A DNA stretch of 64,000 nucleotides from JBHYDC01 sp051861205 (GCA_051861205.1 JBHYDC010000014.1:55049-119048), one strand, 5' to 3'. Numbered from the stretch's first letter, positions 16,454 to 25,064 are shown. Numbers and translations: made by a program. Notes: generated from the sequence alone by a model not told the origin.

Positions 16454-17203
16454 ATGCCGCCGTCCTCCCCGGTCCGGATCGCCATGTGGTCCGGTCCACG
16501 CAACATCTCGACCGCGATGATGCGGGCCTTCGAGAACCGGCCGGATTGCGCGGTATGGGACGAACCCTTCTACGCGGCATACCTTGCCAAAACCGGGCTC
16601 GACCATCCCATGCGGGCCGAAATCCTGGCGGCCTATGATCGCGATCCCGAGCGCGTAACGCGCGCCTTGCTCGGCCCCGTGCCCGGCGGACGCGCGGTGT
16701 TTTACCAAAAGCACATGACGCACCACATGCTGCCGGGCTTCAGCCTCGCCTGGCTCGGCGACGTCACCAACGTTTTTCTGATTCGCCGCCCGGAAAGCGT
16801 GCTCGCCTCCTACGCCCAAAAGCGCGAGAGCGTGACGCTGGACGACATCGGCTTTCGGCAGCAGGCGGACATCTTCGCTCGGGTGGCGAACGCAAAAGGC
16901 TCGGCCCCGCCCGTGATCGAGGGCAACGACGTGCTTGCCGATCCGCGCGGCACGCTGACGAGACTTTGCCAGACCACCGGCATAGAATTTCGAAGCGAGA
17001 TGTTGTCCTGGCCGCCCGGCCGGCGCGAGAGCGACGGCGTTTGGGCGCCGCACTGGTATCACGCGGTGGAAGCCTCGACCGGCTTTGGTCCGGCGCGGCC
17101 CGACGTGAGGCGTAAGGATTTACCGGCAGACCTTGCCCGGATCGCCGAGGCGGCAGAACCGTTCTACGAGCAACTGGCGCGCTATAAGCTGGCGGCAGGA
17201 TAA
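16454..17203 (+). CDS. Sulfotransferase-family protein
   Basis: A 249-aa protein with the P-loop-like PAPS-binding start RIAMWSGPRNISTAMMRAFENR (residues about 8-29), a VFLIRRPESVLASYAQK motif near residue 112 that matches the 3'-phosphate-binding RxxxxxxxS region, and a C-terminal RKDLPADLARIAEAAEPFYEQLARY. The family includes proteins often annotated as sulfotransferase-like. The substrate is unknown. The ATG at 16454 has GGAG 9 nt upstream and starts directly before the conserved strand; the frame is open further upstream. It converges on fliJ. Confidence 0.75.
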   Translation: MPPSSPVRIAMWSGPRNISTAMMRAFENRPDCAVWDEPFYAAYLAKTGLDHPMRAEILAAYDRDPERVTRALLGPVPGGRAVFYQKHMTHHMLPGFSLAWLGDVTNVFLIRRPESVLASYAQKRESVTLDDIGFRQQADIFARVANAKGSAPPVIEGNDVLADPRGTLTRLCQTTGIEFRSEMLSWPPGRRESDGVWAPHWYHAVEASTGFGPARPDVRRKDLPADLARIAEAAEPFYEQLARYKLAAG

Positions 17204-17268
17204 GCCGCCAAGAGCAGCGCGTAACCCCTTTGACATGGCATCGTGGTTAGGCGCTGAGCCCAAGCCAA

Positions 17269-17287
17269 GCGTGAGGCAACCTCACGC
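17269..17287. terminator. Hairpin over the fliJ stop codon
   Basis: GCGTGAGG (17269-17276), loop CAA, CCTCACGC (17280-17287): a perfect 8-bp stem containing the fliJ stop, between the convergent sulfotransferase and fliJ genes. No T run follows on either strand, so termination is plausible but unproven. Confidence 0.5.
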
Positions 17288-17695
17288 CATCCGGTACGCC
17301 ATGCGCATCGCGATTTCGTCGAGCGCGTCTTGTTCGACCTCGTCCGCCGATGCACGGTCGCGCATCTGATCGCGCTCTTCGATAAGCTCGATCTTCTTCA
17401 TCTCTTCGACCGCTTCCGACAATCCGGCACGGGCCGCATCGAGCTGCGCGCGCAGATCGTTGGCCGAAACCATCAGATTGTCCCGCCGCTGCATCGCCGC
17501 CTTGGCGAAGGTCGGATAGGCGAAATGGGTCACGTCGGTGATACCAACGCGCTTCTGCTCGGCAGCGATCTGGTCGTCGAGTTCGGTCGCCATGCGCTCG
17601 AATTCGGCGATCATCATTTCGATCTGCGTGACCTGCCGACGCTTTTCGTCGACCTGGAACCGCTTGAGCCGGATGAGACTATTCCGCGACTTCAT
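17282..17695 (-). CDS. fliJ: Flagellar export protein FliJ
   Basis: A 137-aa almost entirely helical protein, predicted to be an antiparallel coiled coil. In flagellar export FliJ sits in the FliI hexamer, resembling the F1 gamma subunit, and links it to FlhA. Recognised from the N-terminus MKSRNSLIRLKRFQVDEKRRQVTQIEMMIAEFERMATELD-type sequence, the length, and its position 7 bp after fliI on the same strand. FliJ sequences are poorly conserved, so context carries much of the assignment. Confidence 0.9.
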   Translation of the reverse strand: MKSRNSLIRLKRFQVDEKRRQVTQIEMMIAEFERMATELDDQIAAEQKRVGITDVTHFAYPTFAKAAMQRRDNLMVSANDLRAQLDAARAGLSEAVEEMKKIELIEERDQMRDRASADEVEQDALDEIAMRMAYRMA

Positions 17696-17702
17696 GTTTC
17701 AC

Positions 17703-19055
17703 TCACTCCCCGGATGGAAAGAGCTTTAACCCCAAAGTGCTTTCCAAAAGGTTGGCAAGGAGCTGATATCCTTCGGGTCGGCGTGTAGATTCGTCTTTAC
17801 CCTGCGTCAAAAACGCCTCGATCGGGCCATTGGCGGCGATAGCGGCATCAACCTCGGGGTTGGTTCCCTTGCGATAGGCGCCAAGGCGAATGAGTTCTTC
17901 CATGTCGGTATAGGTGGCCATCAGCTTCTTGCACTCACGGATGAGCACCCGCCATTCCGGCTCCACGCAGCCCGGCATCGTGCGCGATACCGACTTCAAG
18001 ATGTTGATGGCGGGATAGCGCCCGCGCTCGGCGATCGAACGCTCCATCACGATATGGCCGTCCAAAATGCCGCGCACGGCGTCCGCCACCGGTTCGTTGT
18101 GATTGTCGCCCTCGACGAGAACGGTGAAAAGGCCGGTGATCGACCCGTTGCCGAACCGGCCGGGCCCCGCACGCTCCAAAAGCCGGGGGAGTTCGGCAAA
18201 GACGGTCGGCGTATAGCCCTTGGACGTCGGCGGCTCGCCCGCCGCAAGCCCGATCTCGCGCTGGGCCATGGCAAAGCGTGTCACCGAATCCATCAGGCAG
18301 AGCACATCGCGCCCCTCGTCTCGGAAATGCTCGGCGGCGGTCAGTGTGAGATAGGCCGCTTGCCGGCGCAGCAGCGCGGATTCGTCCGACGTGGCGACGA
18401 CGACCACCGAACGTGCAAGCCCCTCCTCGCCAAGATCGTCCTCAATGAACTCCTGCACCTCGCGCCCACGCTCTCCAATCAGCCCGATCACCGCCACATC
18501 GCAGGCGGTGTACCGGGCGAGCATGGACAGGAGCACGGACTTGCCCACGCCCGAGCCTGCGAAAATGCCCATGCGCTGGCCCCGGCAGCAGGTCGCGAAG
18601 GTGTTGAGCGCCCGCACGCCCAGATCGATCGGCGGTCCGACACGCGCCCGTTCCGCCGCTGCCGGAGGCGCCGCCCGCAGCGGCTTCTCCTCCCGGCCGG
18701 CACGGATCGGCCCCTTGCCGTCGATCGGCTCACCGAAGGCATTGATGACCCGCCCCAGCCATGCATCGGAGGGACGAATGGCGGCTGAGCTGGCCACGAT
18801 GGAAGCTTTCGCGCCAAGCCGCACGCCTTCCAGCGAGGCGAACGGCATACAAAGTGCCCGTTCGCCCCGAAAACCAACAACCTCAACGCCGACAGACGCC
18901 CCTCCGAATCCGGTGACGGATAGGCGGGACCCCACGCTCATGTCGTGAACAGGCCCTGCCACTTCGACCAACAGCCCCTGCACGGCCGAGACCCGTCCGT
19001 AAATCTCACGATCCCGAATGCCCTCGATCTCGGTAATGAGGCCGTCAATCGACAT
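17703..19055 (-). CDS. fliI: Flagellum-specific ATP synthase FliI
   Basis: A 450-aa ATPase of the flagellar type III export apparatus, cytosolic face of the inner membrane. Walker A GIFAGSGVGKSVLLSML, Walker B region VLCLMDSVTRFAMAQREIGLAAGEPPTSKGY (a FliI/YscN signature), and the Arg-finger region ILKSVSRTMPGCV. An in-frame ATG at 19100 exists, but I chose 19055: the upstream ATG has no ribosome-binding site and would lie inside a CtrA-like box at 19090-19104, while AAGGA precedes 19055. It forms an operon with fliJ and is divergent from ctrA. Confidence 0.95.
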   Translation of the reverse strand: MSIDGLITEIEGIRDREIYGRVSAVQGLLVEVAGPVHDMSVGSRLSVTGFGGASVGVEVVGFRGERALCMPFASLEGVRLGAKASIVASSAAIRPSDAWLGRVINAFGEPIDGKGPIRAGREEKPLRAAPPAAAERARVGPPIDLGVRALNTFATCCRGQRMGIFAGSGVGKSVLLSMLARYTACDVAVIGLIGERGREVQEFIEDDLGEEGLARSVVVVATSDESALLRRQAAYLTLTAAEHFRDEGRDVLCLMDSVTRFAMAQREIGLAAGEPPTSKGYTPTVFAELPRLLERAGPGRFGNGSITGLFTVLVEGDNHNEPVADAVRGILDGHIVMERSIAERGRYPAINILKSVSRTMPGCVEPEWRVLIRECKKLMATYTDMEELIRLGAYRKGTNPEVDAAIAANGPIEAFLTQGKDESTRRPEGYQLLANLLESTLGLKLFPSGE

Positions 19056-19089
19056 CTTGGTCGAATCCTTCTCAACTGATTCGAGATTG

Positions 19090-19104
19090 TAACCCTTCAT
19101 TAAC
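19090..19104 (-). promoter_or_regulatory. CtrA-like box upstream of fliI
   Basis: GTAA-N7-TTAA (19090-19093 and 19101-19104), one mismatch from the CtrA consensus TTAA-N7-TTAA, centred about 42 bp before the fliI ATG at 19055. CtrA activates flagellar genes in several alphaproteobacteria; use here is inferred. Confidence 0.5.
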
Positions 19105-19185
19105 CCGCGCCGTTAATGATTTACCCCGCAAGCTCGGGATAACCGAGGGAGTTGGCGAGCCGCCCTGTGGACAAGCCGAATGGCT

Positions 19186-19334
19186 GAGTCCGAGGAATCG
19201 GTTAGCGATACTTCTTAACTTGGAACATGAAACCCCCATCAGCGAAAAACCGCTGGAATCAGAGGGGCATGGCGGTAATTGCGCAGACTCTTCTCCAATT
19301 CGCTTGCCGGGTGGAATCAGAGTTTGTTAACCAT
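19186..19334 (+). promoter_or_regulatory. ctrA upstream region: GANTC cluster and TTAACCAT half-site
   Basis: Five GANTC sites (19186, 19195, 19256, 19286, 19314), the target of the cell-cycle methyltransferase CcrM, lie within about 130 bp; two more are at 19063 and 19078. Two of them sit in an 11-bp direct repeat TGGAATCAGAG (19254-19264 and 19312-19322). A TTAACCAT half-site, the rhizobial CtrA-type motif, is at 19327-19334, about 100 bp before the ctrA ATG. CcrM-sensitive and autoregulated ctrA promoters are known in Caulobacter; the same here is inference. Confidence 0.6.
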
Positions 19335-19435
19335 TCGCAGATACGATCTTGGTCAACGTCATTTGACCGGCAATGATGGGTCCCGGTGACCGACAGAAGT
19401 CGGACACGGACCACTAGAGAACGAGGGGATCAGGC

Positions 19436-20131
<696 letters not shown>

Positions 20132-20160
20132 GCCAAATCCAGGCTTTCAACCGCGAACGA

Positions 20161-20188
20161 AGAAGCCCCGCCGTTGGCGGGGTTTTTG
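20161..20188 (+). terminator. Rho-independent terminator of ctrA
   Basis: CCCCGCC (20166-20172), loop GTT, GGCGGGG (20176-20182), then TTTTTG. It lies 30 bp after the ctrA stop and could also serve cutA from the other side (AGAAG on that side gives a weak T tract). Confidence 0.9.
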
Positions 20189-20190
20189 TC

Positions 20191-20541
20191 TCAGGGAAGC
20201 GCCACGGTCGCGTCCCCGCCCGTTTCCGCCCGAATCCAGCTTGCAACGCCGCGCCCAGCCGCAACGATCGGCAGCACTTCGATCGCGGGTTGATCATAGG
20301 GATGCTTGGCGACAATCACCGTGAAGAGCGATTCGATGAACTCTTCGCGTGTCTTGATCTGCACGAGAACTTCGGTGTCCTCGTTGACCTCGCCTTTCCA
20401 GCGATAGAGGGAAACCACGCCGGGAATGATGTTTGCGCAGGCAGCCAGCCGCCTCGCAACGACCTCCGATGCGATCGCCTTCGCCGCATCGAGATCCGGG
20501 CAGGTTACGCAGACGAGCCTGAGATCAAGTGTCGCCGACAT
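20191..20541 (-). CDS. cutA: Divalent cation tolerance protein CutA
   Basis: A 116-aa small trimeric ferredoxin-like protein. Family marks: LVCVTCPDLDAAKAIASEVVARRLAACANIIPGVVSLYRWKGEVNEDTEVLVQIKT and the C-terminal HPYDQPAIEVLPI. CutA has been linked to copper tolerance, but its biochemical role remains unsettled. ATG 20541 is the start (an upstream TTG adds two residues). It converges on ctrA over the shared terminator. Confidence 0.95.
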   Translation of the reverse strand: MSATLDLRLVCVTCPDLDAAKAIASEVVARRLAACANIIPGVVSLYRWKGEVNEDTEVLVQIKTREEFIESLFTVIVAKHPYDQPAIEVLPIVAAGRGVASWIRAETGGDATVALP

Positions 20542-20632
20542 GTTCAAAGCGCCCCGTTTCCCTTTTCATCGGCGTCATGCTAGCGGATGAGGGCCCGAAC
20601 GTGAACGGGTCCACCGATCATTTCGAGAACCG

Positions 20633-21418
20633 ATGGCCAATCGTTTGATCCCCTCGTTCGATCGCATCGCCTTCGTGGCCAGCGAAACCGAGGAAGCGCT
20701 CGATGCCAGAACGACGCTGGCCGCTCTCTACGGCGACGTCGACCCCAGCGACGCCGATGTGATCGTGGCGCTTGGCGGCGACGGCCTGATGCTTCAAACG
20801 CTGCACGCCTTCATGAACACCGACAAGCCGATTTACGGCATGAACCGCGGTTCGGTCGGGTTCCTGATGAACGAGTTTCGCGTCGATTCGCTACGCGACC
20901 GCTTGACCAACTCGCTGGTCACCGCGATCCATCCGCTCAACATGACCGCCGTGGACGCAGCCGGACTGACGCATTCGGCCAAGGCGATCAACGAAGTTTC
21001 GATGCTGCGCGAGACCTATCAGGCGGCCAAGCTGCGCATCACCGTCGACGAACGGGTTCGCCTCGACGAGTTGATCTGCGACGGGATCATGGTCGCAACC
21101 CCCGCCGGCTCGACGGCTTATAATCTATCCGCCCACGGCCCGATCCTACCGATCCACGCACCGCTTCTCGCGCTGACCCCGATCAGCCCGTTCCGGCCGC
21201 GACGCTGGCGCGGCGCGCTGGTACCGAACCGCTGCCAGGTGGTGCTGGAGGTGCTCGAACACGAAAAGCGCCCCGTCAGCGCCGCCGCCGACCATACCGA
21301 GATCCGCGATGTGGTGCGGGTTACGATCCGCGAAGACCATAAACAACGCTCTCTCATTCTATTCGACCGGGACCATTCCTGGGACGAACGGATCTTGGCA
21401 GAGCAATTTCGCTATTAA
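20633..21418 (+). CDS. nadK: NAD kinase
   Basis: A 261-aa cytosolic enzyme that phosphorylates NAD to NADP with ATP or polyphosphate. It shows the GGDG motif (VIVALGGDGLMLQTLH, about residues 41-57), MNRGSVGFLMNEF, the NE motif in AINEVSMLRETYQAAK and DGIMVATPAGSTAYNLSAHGPILP with the diglycine-region serine/threonine residues. The length is typical of alphaproteobacterial NadK. It is divergent from cutA and followed by an Hpt gene. Confidence 0.97.
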   Translation: MANRLIPSFDRIAFVASETEEALDARTTLAALYGDVDPSDADVIVALGGDGLMLQTLHAFMNTDKPIYGMNRGSVGFLMNEFRVDSLRDRLTNSLVTAIHPLNMTAVDAAGLTHSAKAINEVSMLRETYQAAKLRITVDERVRLDELICDGIMVATPAGSTAYNLSAHGPILPIHAPLLALTPISPFRPRRWRGALVPNRCQVVLEVLEHEKRPVSAAADHTEIRDVVRVTIREDHKQRSLILFDRDHSWDERILAEQFRY

Positions 21419-21450
21419 TCATTGTAAAGTAAGCGCGATATAACGGATCC

Positions 21451-21465
21451 TTAATTCCCGTTTAG
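21451..21465 (+). promoter_or_regulatory. CtrA-like box upstream of the Hpt gene
   Basis: TTAA-N7-TTAG (21451-21454 and 21462-21465), one mismatch from the CtrA consensus, about 64 bp before the Hpt gene start, in the short gap after nadK. Confidence 0.35.
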
Positions 21466-21528
21466 ATACAATGAAGCGCTTGGGTATGACCGTGATGGCC
21501 CCTTTTTGTCGTGTATGCGGGACTTAGG

Positions 21529-22056
21529 ATGGCGCGGAAGTCTGACGCTTACGAAATCATCGAAAGCCGGAATGACCTGCGCGCCAAAGTGCGCGAAGTT
21601 CGTTCAGCAAGGCCGGGCGACGATCCTGTGGCTCGCGCCGAAGCTGCAATGGCGGTTCTTTCCCCCCAGTTCGAAAGCTGGATGGAAAACGAGGTCGGCA
21701 CTGTCGCGAAGACTTGGGAAAAATGGAAGGCACTCGATTTTGGCGACGGTGAGGAGCGCGAGACGTTCTACCGATCCGCGCATGATCTGAAAGGCCAGGC
21801 CGCCACGCTCGGTTTTCCGCTCGCCGCACAGGTCGCCGCCAGCCTTTGCGCGCTTCTGGAAGCGCCGAACGCTCAAAATCCGATTCCGACGGAATTGATC
21901 GGCCAGCACGTGAATGCGATCCGGGCCATCTACCGGGAGCGGGCCAAGGACGAGTCCGACCGGGTCGGCATGGCGCTTGTCGTCGCCTTGGAAGAGATGG
22001 CTGCACAGCACATCGGCACTCCGGCGGACGGCGACGTCGACGACGGGCTGATCTGA
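21529..22056 (+). CDS. Hpt domain-containing protein
   Basis: A 175-aa protein with a histidine phosphotransfer signature FYRSAHDLKGQAATLGFPLAAQVAASLCALLE (residues about 85-115 in this frame), where the His of AHDLKG is the predicted phosphorylation site. The N-terminal 60 residues are helical and unassigned. Hpt proteins shuttle phosphate between hybrid kinases and response regulators; the partners here are not evident. Start ATG 21529 gives MARKSDAYEI; a GTG at 21511 is possible. It converges closely on the DUF2336 gene. Confidence 0.8.
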   Translation: MARKSDAYEIIESRNDLRAKVREVRSARPGDDPVARAEAAMAVLSPQFESWMENEVGTVAKTWEKWKALDFGDGEERETFYRSAHDLKGQAATLGFPLAAQVAASLCALLEAPNAQNPIPTELIGQHVNAIRAIYRERAKDESDRVGMALVVALEEMAAQHIGTPADGDVDDGLI

Positions 22057-22075
22057 CGATCGGTTCGCGGGCGAG

Positions 22076-23248
22076 TCAGGCGGCCCCGACGATACGGCCG
22101 CGCACCGTCCAGCGGGCCAGCCTTATCTGGCGCAAACGTAGACGTGCAGCCTCCCGTGCAGCGTCTGACGCAAGCCGGCGCAGCATCGCCCTGATATCAT
22201 CGGCCTCGCCGTCGTCAGCATCATGGTGCCTCAAGACGCGTTCGCCCATCGAAGCGGACCCGCGAGCCCCTTTGTCGAAGACGCAGTCATCGTCAAGGTC
22301 GCGCCATGCATCCAGCGCGATCAGAAACGTAGCATGGCTGCGGACGGGCAGCCCGGATTTGGCAAAAAGCGCGGTGAGCGCGGTCCGGCGACCTTCCAAC
22401 ACGAGCGATTTCACGCGCGAACCGGGAACGCCGGTGAGGTCCTCCAACGCGGCACAAAACAGCCTGATGTTTCCCGCCATGATCGACCGGATGAGCAGCG
22501 CCGTCGTGAGTTGGCCGGATTGGCGAAGCCGGGAGACGAGCGTCTGGATATCCCCGTCCCCAGCTTTTGCCGACATCTGCACCGTTGCCTTTTCGCAGGC
22601 CTCCCGCACAAGCGATCGCGCCCGTTGATCCGGCATCCAGGAGCGTGCCGTCAGAAGGTCGCCAAGCCTCGATCCGAGCGCGGCCACCAAAGACTGACGA
22701 ACCGAAAGCGGCAGATCCTCCCTTGCAAACAAGGCGTCGCGGATCGGCGGATCGGCACCAAAGCGCGTAGCCGCCGCGTCAAGAGAAGTCGCATCAAGGT
22801 CGGCGCCGCCGTTTTTGAGGAGAGCTACCACCGCGTCACGGCAGGCGCAGGCAATCAACGCCGCGCAAACCGGTCCTGATACCCAAGGGCGCCTTGCGAT
22901 TGCGAGGGAAACGCGTTCGCTCCCACGCGCTACGGCCTCCACAAGTTCGCTGTCGAGGATGCAGGGCGACCGCCGGAACAGCACCTCGGCGATGGAGGGA
23001 AGGTCGTGAAGCAGCGCAACGATCAAATGGCGCGGCGCATCGTCCTGAACCGCGAGGGCCTCAGCCAACGCCCGTCTAACGCAAATCGCAGGATCGTCTA
23101 GAAGAACGGTCAGGGCCGCTTCGATTTCGCTGCGTTCATGGGCGCAGAGCGCCGGCACGAAAAACCGCCGGACGAGAGGGGCAACCGCTTCAGCGCGCAG
23201 GTGCGCGGGCGCTGTCTCCATCCACTCAAGGAAGCGATCCACGACCAT
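22076..23248 (-). CDS. DUF2336 domain-containing protein
   Basis: A 390-aa alpha-helical protein matching the alphaproteobacterial DUF2336 family. Seen: LLDDPAICVRRALAEALAVQDDAPRHLIVALLHDLPSIAEVLFRRSPCILDSELV near the N-terminus, HEAT-like helical repetition through the middle, and an RLRQSGQLTTALLIRSIMAGNIRLFCAALEDLTGVP stretch. No catalytic motif. The family is widespread but functionally uncharacterised. Here it sits between motility or signalling genes. It is 93 bp downstream of the lytic transglycosylase gene and may be co-transcribed with it. Confidence 0.85.
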   Translation of the reverse strand: MVVDRFLEWMETAPAHLRAEAVAPLVRRFFVPALCAHERSEIEAALTVLLDDPAICVRRALAEALAVQDDAPRHLIVALLHDLPSIAEVLFRRSPCILDSELVEAVARGSERVSLAIARRPWVSGPVCAALIACACRDAVVALLKNGGADLDATSLDAAATRFGADPPIRDALFAREDLPLSVRQSLVAALGSRLGDLLTARSWMPDQRARSLVREACEKATVQMSAKAGDGDIQTLVSRLRQSGQLTTALLIRSIMAGNIRLFCAALEDLTGVPGSRVKSLVLEGRRTALTALFAKSGLPVRSHATFLIALDAWRDLDDDCVFDKGARGSASMGERVLRHHDADDGEADDIRAMLRRLASDAAREAARLRLRQIRLARWTVRGRIVGAA

Positions 23249-23341
23249 GCTCGGCTCTCACGCGCCCAACAAACCCCGGGCGAGAGCATACTGGTTCAAG
23301 ACCGATTAAGGTTGAGTTCACCAGAGGGGCCGGCTGACGCG

Positions 23342-24397
23342 TCAACCTTCCTCGTTGTTCAGAAACTTCGACAGATCCAGCGGACCGTGCGAGCGGGGCA
23401 CGGGATTGGCCCTCGCGGCGATCGAGGCGGAATTGGGCACCGGGACATCAGGCTGTTCGGCCGAAAGCACCCGCGCATCTTCGGCCACCGCGACATCGAA
23501 CAAGCTCGGCGGCATGGTGTAGCCCTGCCAGAAGGACGCAGCCGGGATACCGGCTTGGCGCGAGCCATCATCGCGAAAAAGGGCCGAAAAAGCGTCGCCC
23601 GCTTCCGCCGCCTTCCAACCGGATTGAACACGGTCGCGCGGGTCGTAGCCCACCGGCACCGCCGCATCGCCGGCAACGGGATTGGCAAAAGCCGTGATGA
23701 CCGCCGAGTCGGCCGCCGGCATGACGGACCCACCGTGGTTCTTCACCAACTCGTCATAAACCTGCGCAACGGTGAGCGCCCGGCCGCCGCCATAGAAGAT
23801 GGACGGATTGGCGCCGGCTTGGCGGGGAAAATACTCCGCCGCCGCCGCGTTCGGCTTGGACTGAGCGAGCGAAATCATGTCTGCCGCGCCCCGAGCACCC
23901 AGGAAATGGGCGATATAGAGTTCGCCCTCGGTCGGATCACGGCCGATCCGGCCCTGGAGGTAGGCTGCGTTGGTCCGCGTGAGGGCACCGGCCATCATCG
24001 ACGCGACGTCCGGATCGTTACGCAGGGCGAGAATGTCCCTGCGATCTTGCGGATCAGGCACACGGTAGCGCCCGTCAGCACCTCGCTCGATCTTGTCGGC
24101 GAGCGCGCCGAGCCCGAGTTCGGGCCCCGACCGTTTCAGCGTTTCAAGCCAAGTGCTCTCGATGAATTGAAAGAGGCCCGACGCCGTGGATGTGGCAGCC
24201 TTGGCCTTAGGATCGAGCGCGGATTCACGCTTTGCCGTTTCCAACAGATACTCGAACGAGGTGCCGGTGCTGTTGCTCGCAGTGTCGAAGGCCTGTTCGA
24301 TACGGTTGGATATGGCTTGTCCCTCCGCTGCCGAACGCGCGGCGGCGGTAGCTTGGGAAGGCGGAGAGGCGTACACCCATTGGAAAAGCGGCTTCAT
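23342..24397 (-). CDS. Lytic transglycosylase-like protein
   Basis: A 351-aa protein with an SLT/lysozyme-like region: FEYLLETAKRESALDPKAKAATSTASGLFQFIESTWLETLKRSGPELG (residues about 48-95), in which Glu of AKRESALDP is the likely catalytic acid, and YLQGRIGRDPTEGELYIAHFLGARGAADMI (about 145-175). This is the pattern of alphaproteobacterial transglycosylases linked to flagellar or secretion assembly. The C-terminal third is low-complexity. No clear signal peptide. A perfect TTAA-N7-TTAA CtrA box lies 59 bp upstream of its ATG, supporting a cell-cycle or flagellar role. Confidence 0.8.
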   Translation of the reverse strand: MKPLFQWVYASPPSQATAAARSAAEGQAISNRIEQAFDTASNSTGTSFEYLLETAKRESALDPKAKAATSTASGLFQFIESTWLETLKRSGPELGLGALADKIERGADGRYRVPDPQDRRDILALRNDPDVASMMAGALTRTNAAYLQGRIGRDPTEGELYIAHFLGARGAADMISLAQSKPNAAAAEYFPRQAGANPSIFYGGGRALTVAQVYDELVKNHGGSVMPAADSAVITAFANPVAGDAAVPVGYDPRDRVQSGWKAAEAGDAFSALFRDDGSRQAGIPAASFWQGYTMPPSLFDVAVAEDARVLSAEQPDVPVPNSASIAARANPVPRSHGPLDLSKFLNNEEG

Positions 24398-24422
24398 GGC
24401 AAAACACCACCAGCAGAGGGGT

Positions 24423-24470
24423 TTAGCCGGTTGTTAAGAGATGATGCATTCATGGTTAACAAGTCGTTAA
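24423..24470 (-). promoter_or_regulatory. Two CtrA-like boxes upstream of the lytic transglycosylase
   Basis: A perfect TTAA-N7-TTAA at 24456-24470 and TTAG-N7-TTAA at 24423-24437, 33 bp apart (about three helical turns). They lie 26-73 bp before the minus-strand transglycosylase start. The distal box overlaps the putative start codon of the plus-strand gene at 24452. Confidence 0.65.
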
Positions 24471-25057
24471 AATTAGGCCAAACTGCTGCAGTTTTGACCC
24501 CGATCATGCCCGAAGTGCTGGCAACCTCGCCTTCTATGGCATCGTCAATGATTGTCAGCAGCGAACCTGCGTCAGGCTCGCCTTGGCTGGCATTCGTTAC
24601 GGAGGACGCAGAGGGGGGCAGCCTTGCCTCCGCGCTCGACAAGGGCGCGGTCGGGATCATGGCGCTCGTCGACGGGCCGCGGCAGGTAACCCGTCTCTGC
24701 GCACGTCTGGCGGTGGCGGAAGCAGAAACCGGCATACCGGATGGATCGTCGTTCATCGCCGCGCTTGTCGCAACGGCGGAGGGGGTGTTGACCCTGCCCC
24801 ATTTCGGGCGGCCCTCGCCCCGCCTGATCGCGCTCGGCATCGATACATCCAGCCTAGCGGCAAGCCTTGGCTACCCCGTGCCGGAGAGCGCGCCGGTTCT
24901 TCGAACGGCGGTGGGCCTAACAGTTCTGGCGGCGCATGCCTCTGGTTTGCCGCCCTTCGCTGCCTTGAGAAGCAAGAGCGCACTCGAACTCGAAATGGCA
25001 AGATTGGACGGTTTTGCCGCCGTACTGCTGCCCACAGAGGGCGGGATCAGCGTTTGA
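24452..25057 (+). CDS. HpcH/HpaI aldolase-like protein, short and divergent
   Basis: A 201-aa frame whose centre and end weakly match the HpcH/HpaI aldolase / citrate lyase beta fold: VGIMALVDGPRQVTRLCARLAVAEAE, then TAEGVLTLPHFGRPSPRLIALGIDTSSLAASLG, corresponding to the ET-x-x-GV and FG-x-x-DL regions of that family. The canonical Glu and Asp residues appear altered, and the protein is shorter than the usual 250-300 aa, so it may be inactive or a remnant. The start is uncertain: ATG 24452 overlaps a CtrA box; ATG 24506 is an alternative. It converges with kdsD across only 7 bp. Confidence 0.45.
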   Translation: MVNKSLKLGQTAAVLTPIMPEVLATSPSMASSMIVSSEPASGSPWLAFVTEDAEGGSLASALDKGAVGIMALVDGPRQVTRLCARLAVAEAETGIPDGSSFIAALVATAEGVLTLPHFGRPSPRLIALGIDTSSLAASLGYPVPESAPVLRTAVGLTVLAAHASGLPPFAALRSKSALELEMARLDGFAAVLLPTEGGISV

Positions 25058-25064
25058 ACCGCCG

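Noticed and set aside
19101..19117. TTAA-N9-TTAA as a CtrA box
   Set aside because: The spacing is 9 rather than 7; the GTAA-N7-TTAA at 19090 is the better match.
23138..24451. Long upstream extension of the aldolase-like frame
   Set aside because: It runs antisense through the lytic transglycosylase, and the extension looks like a shadow frame.
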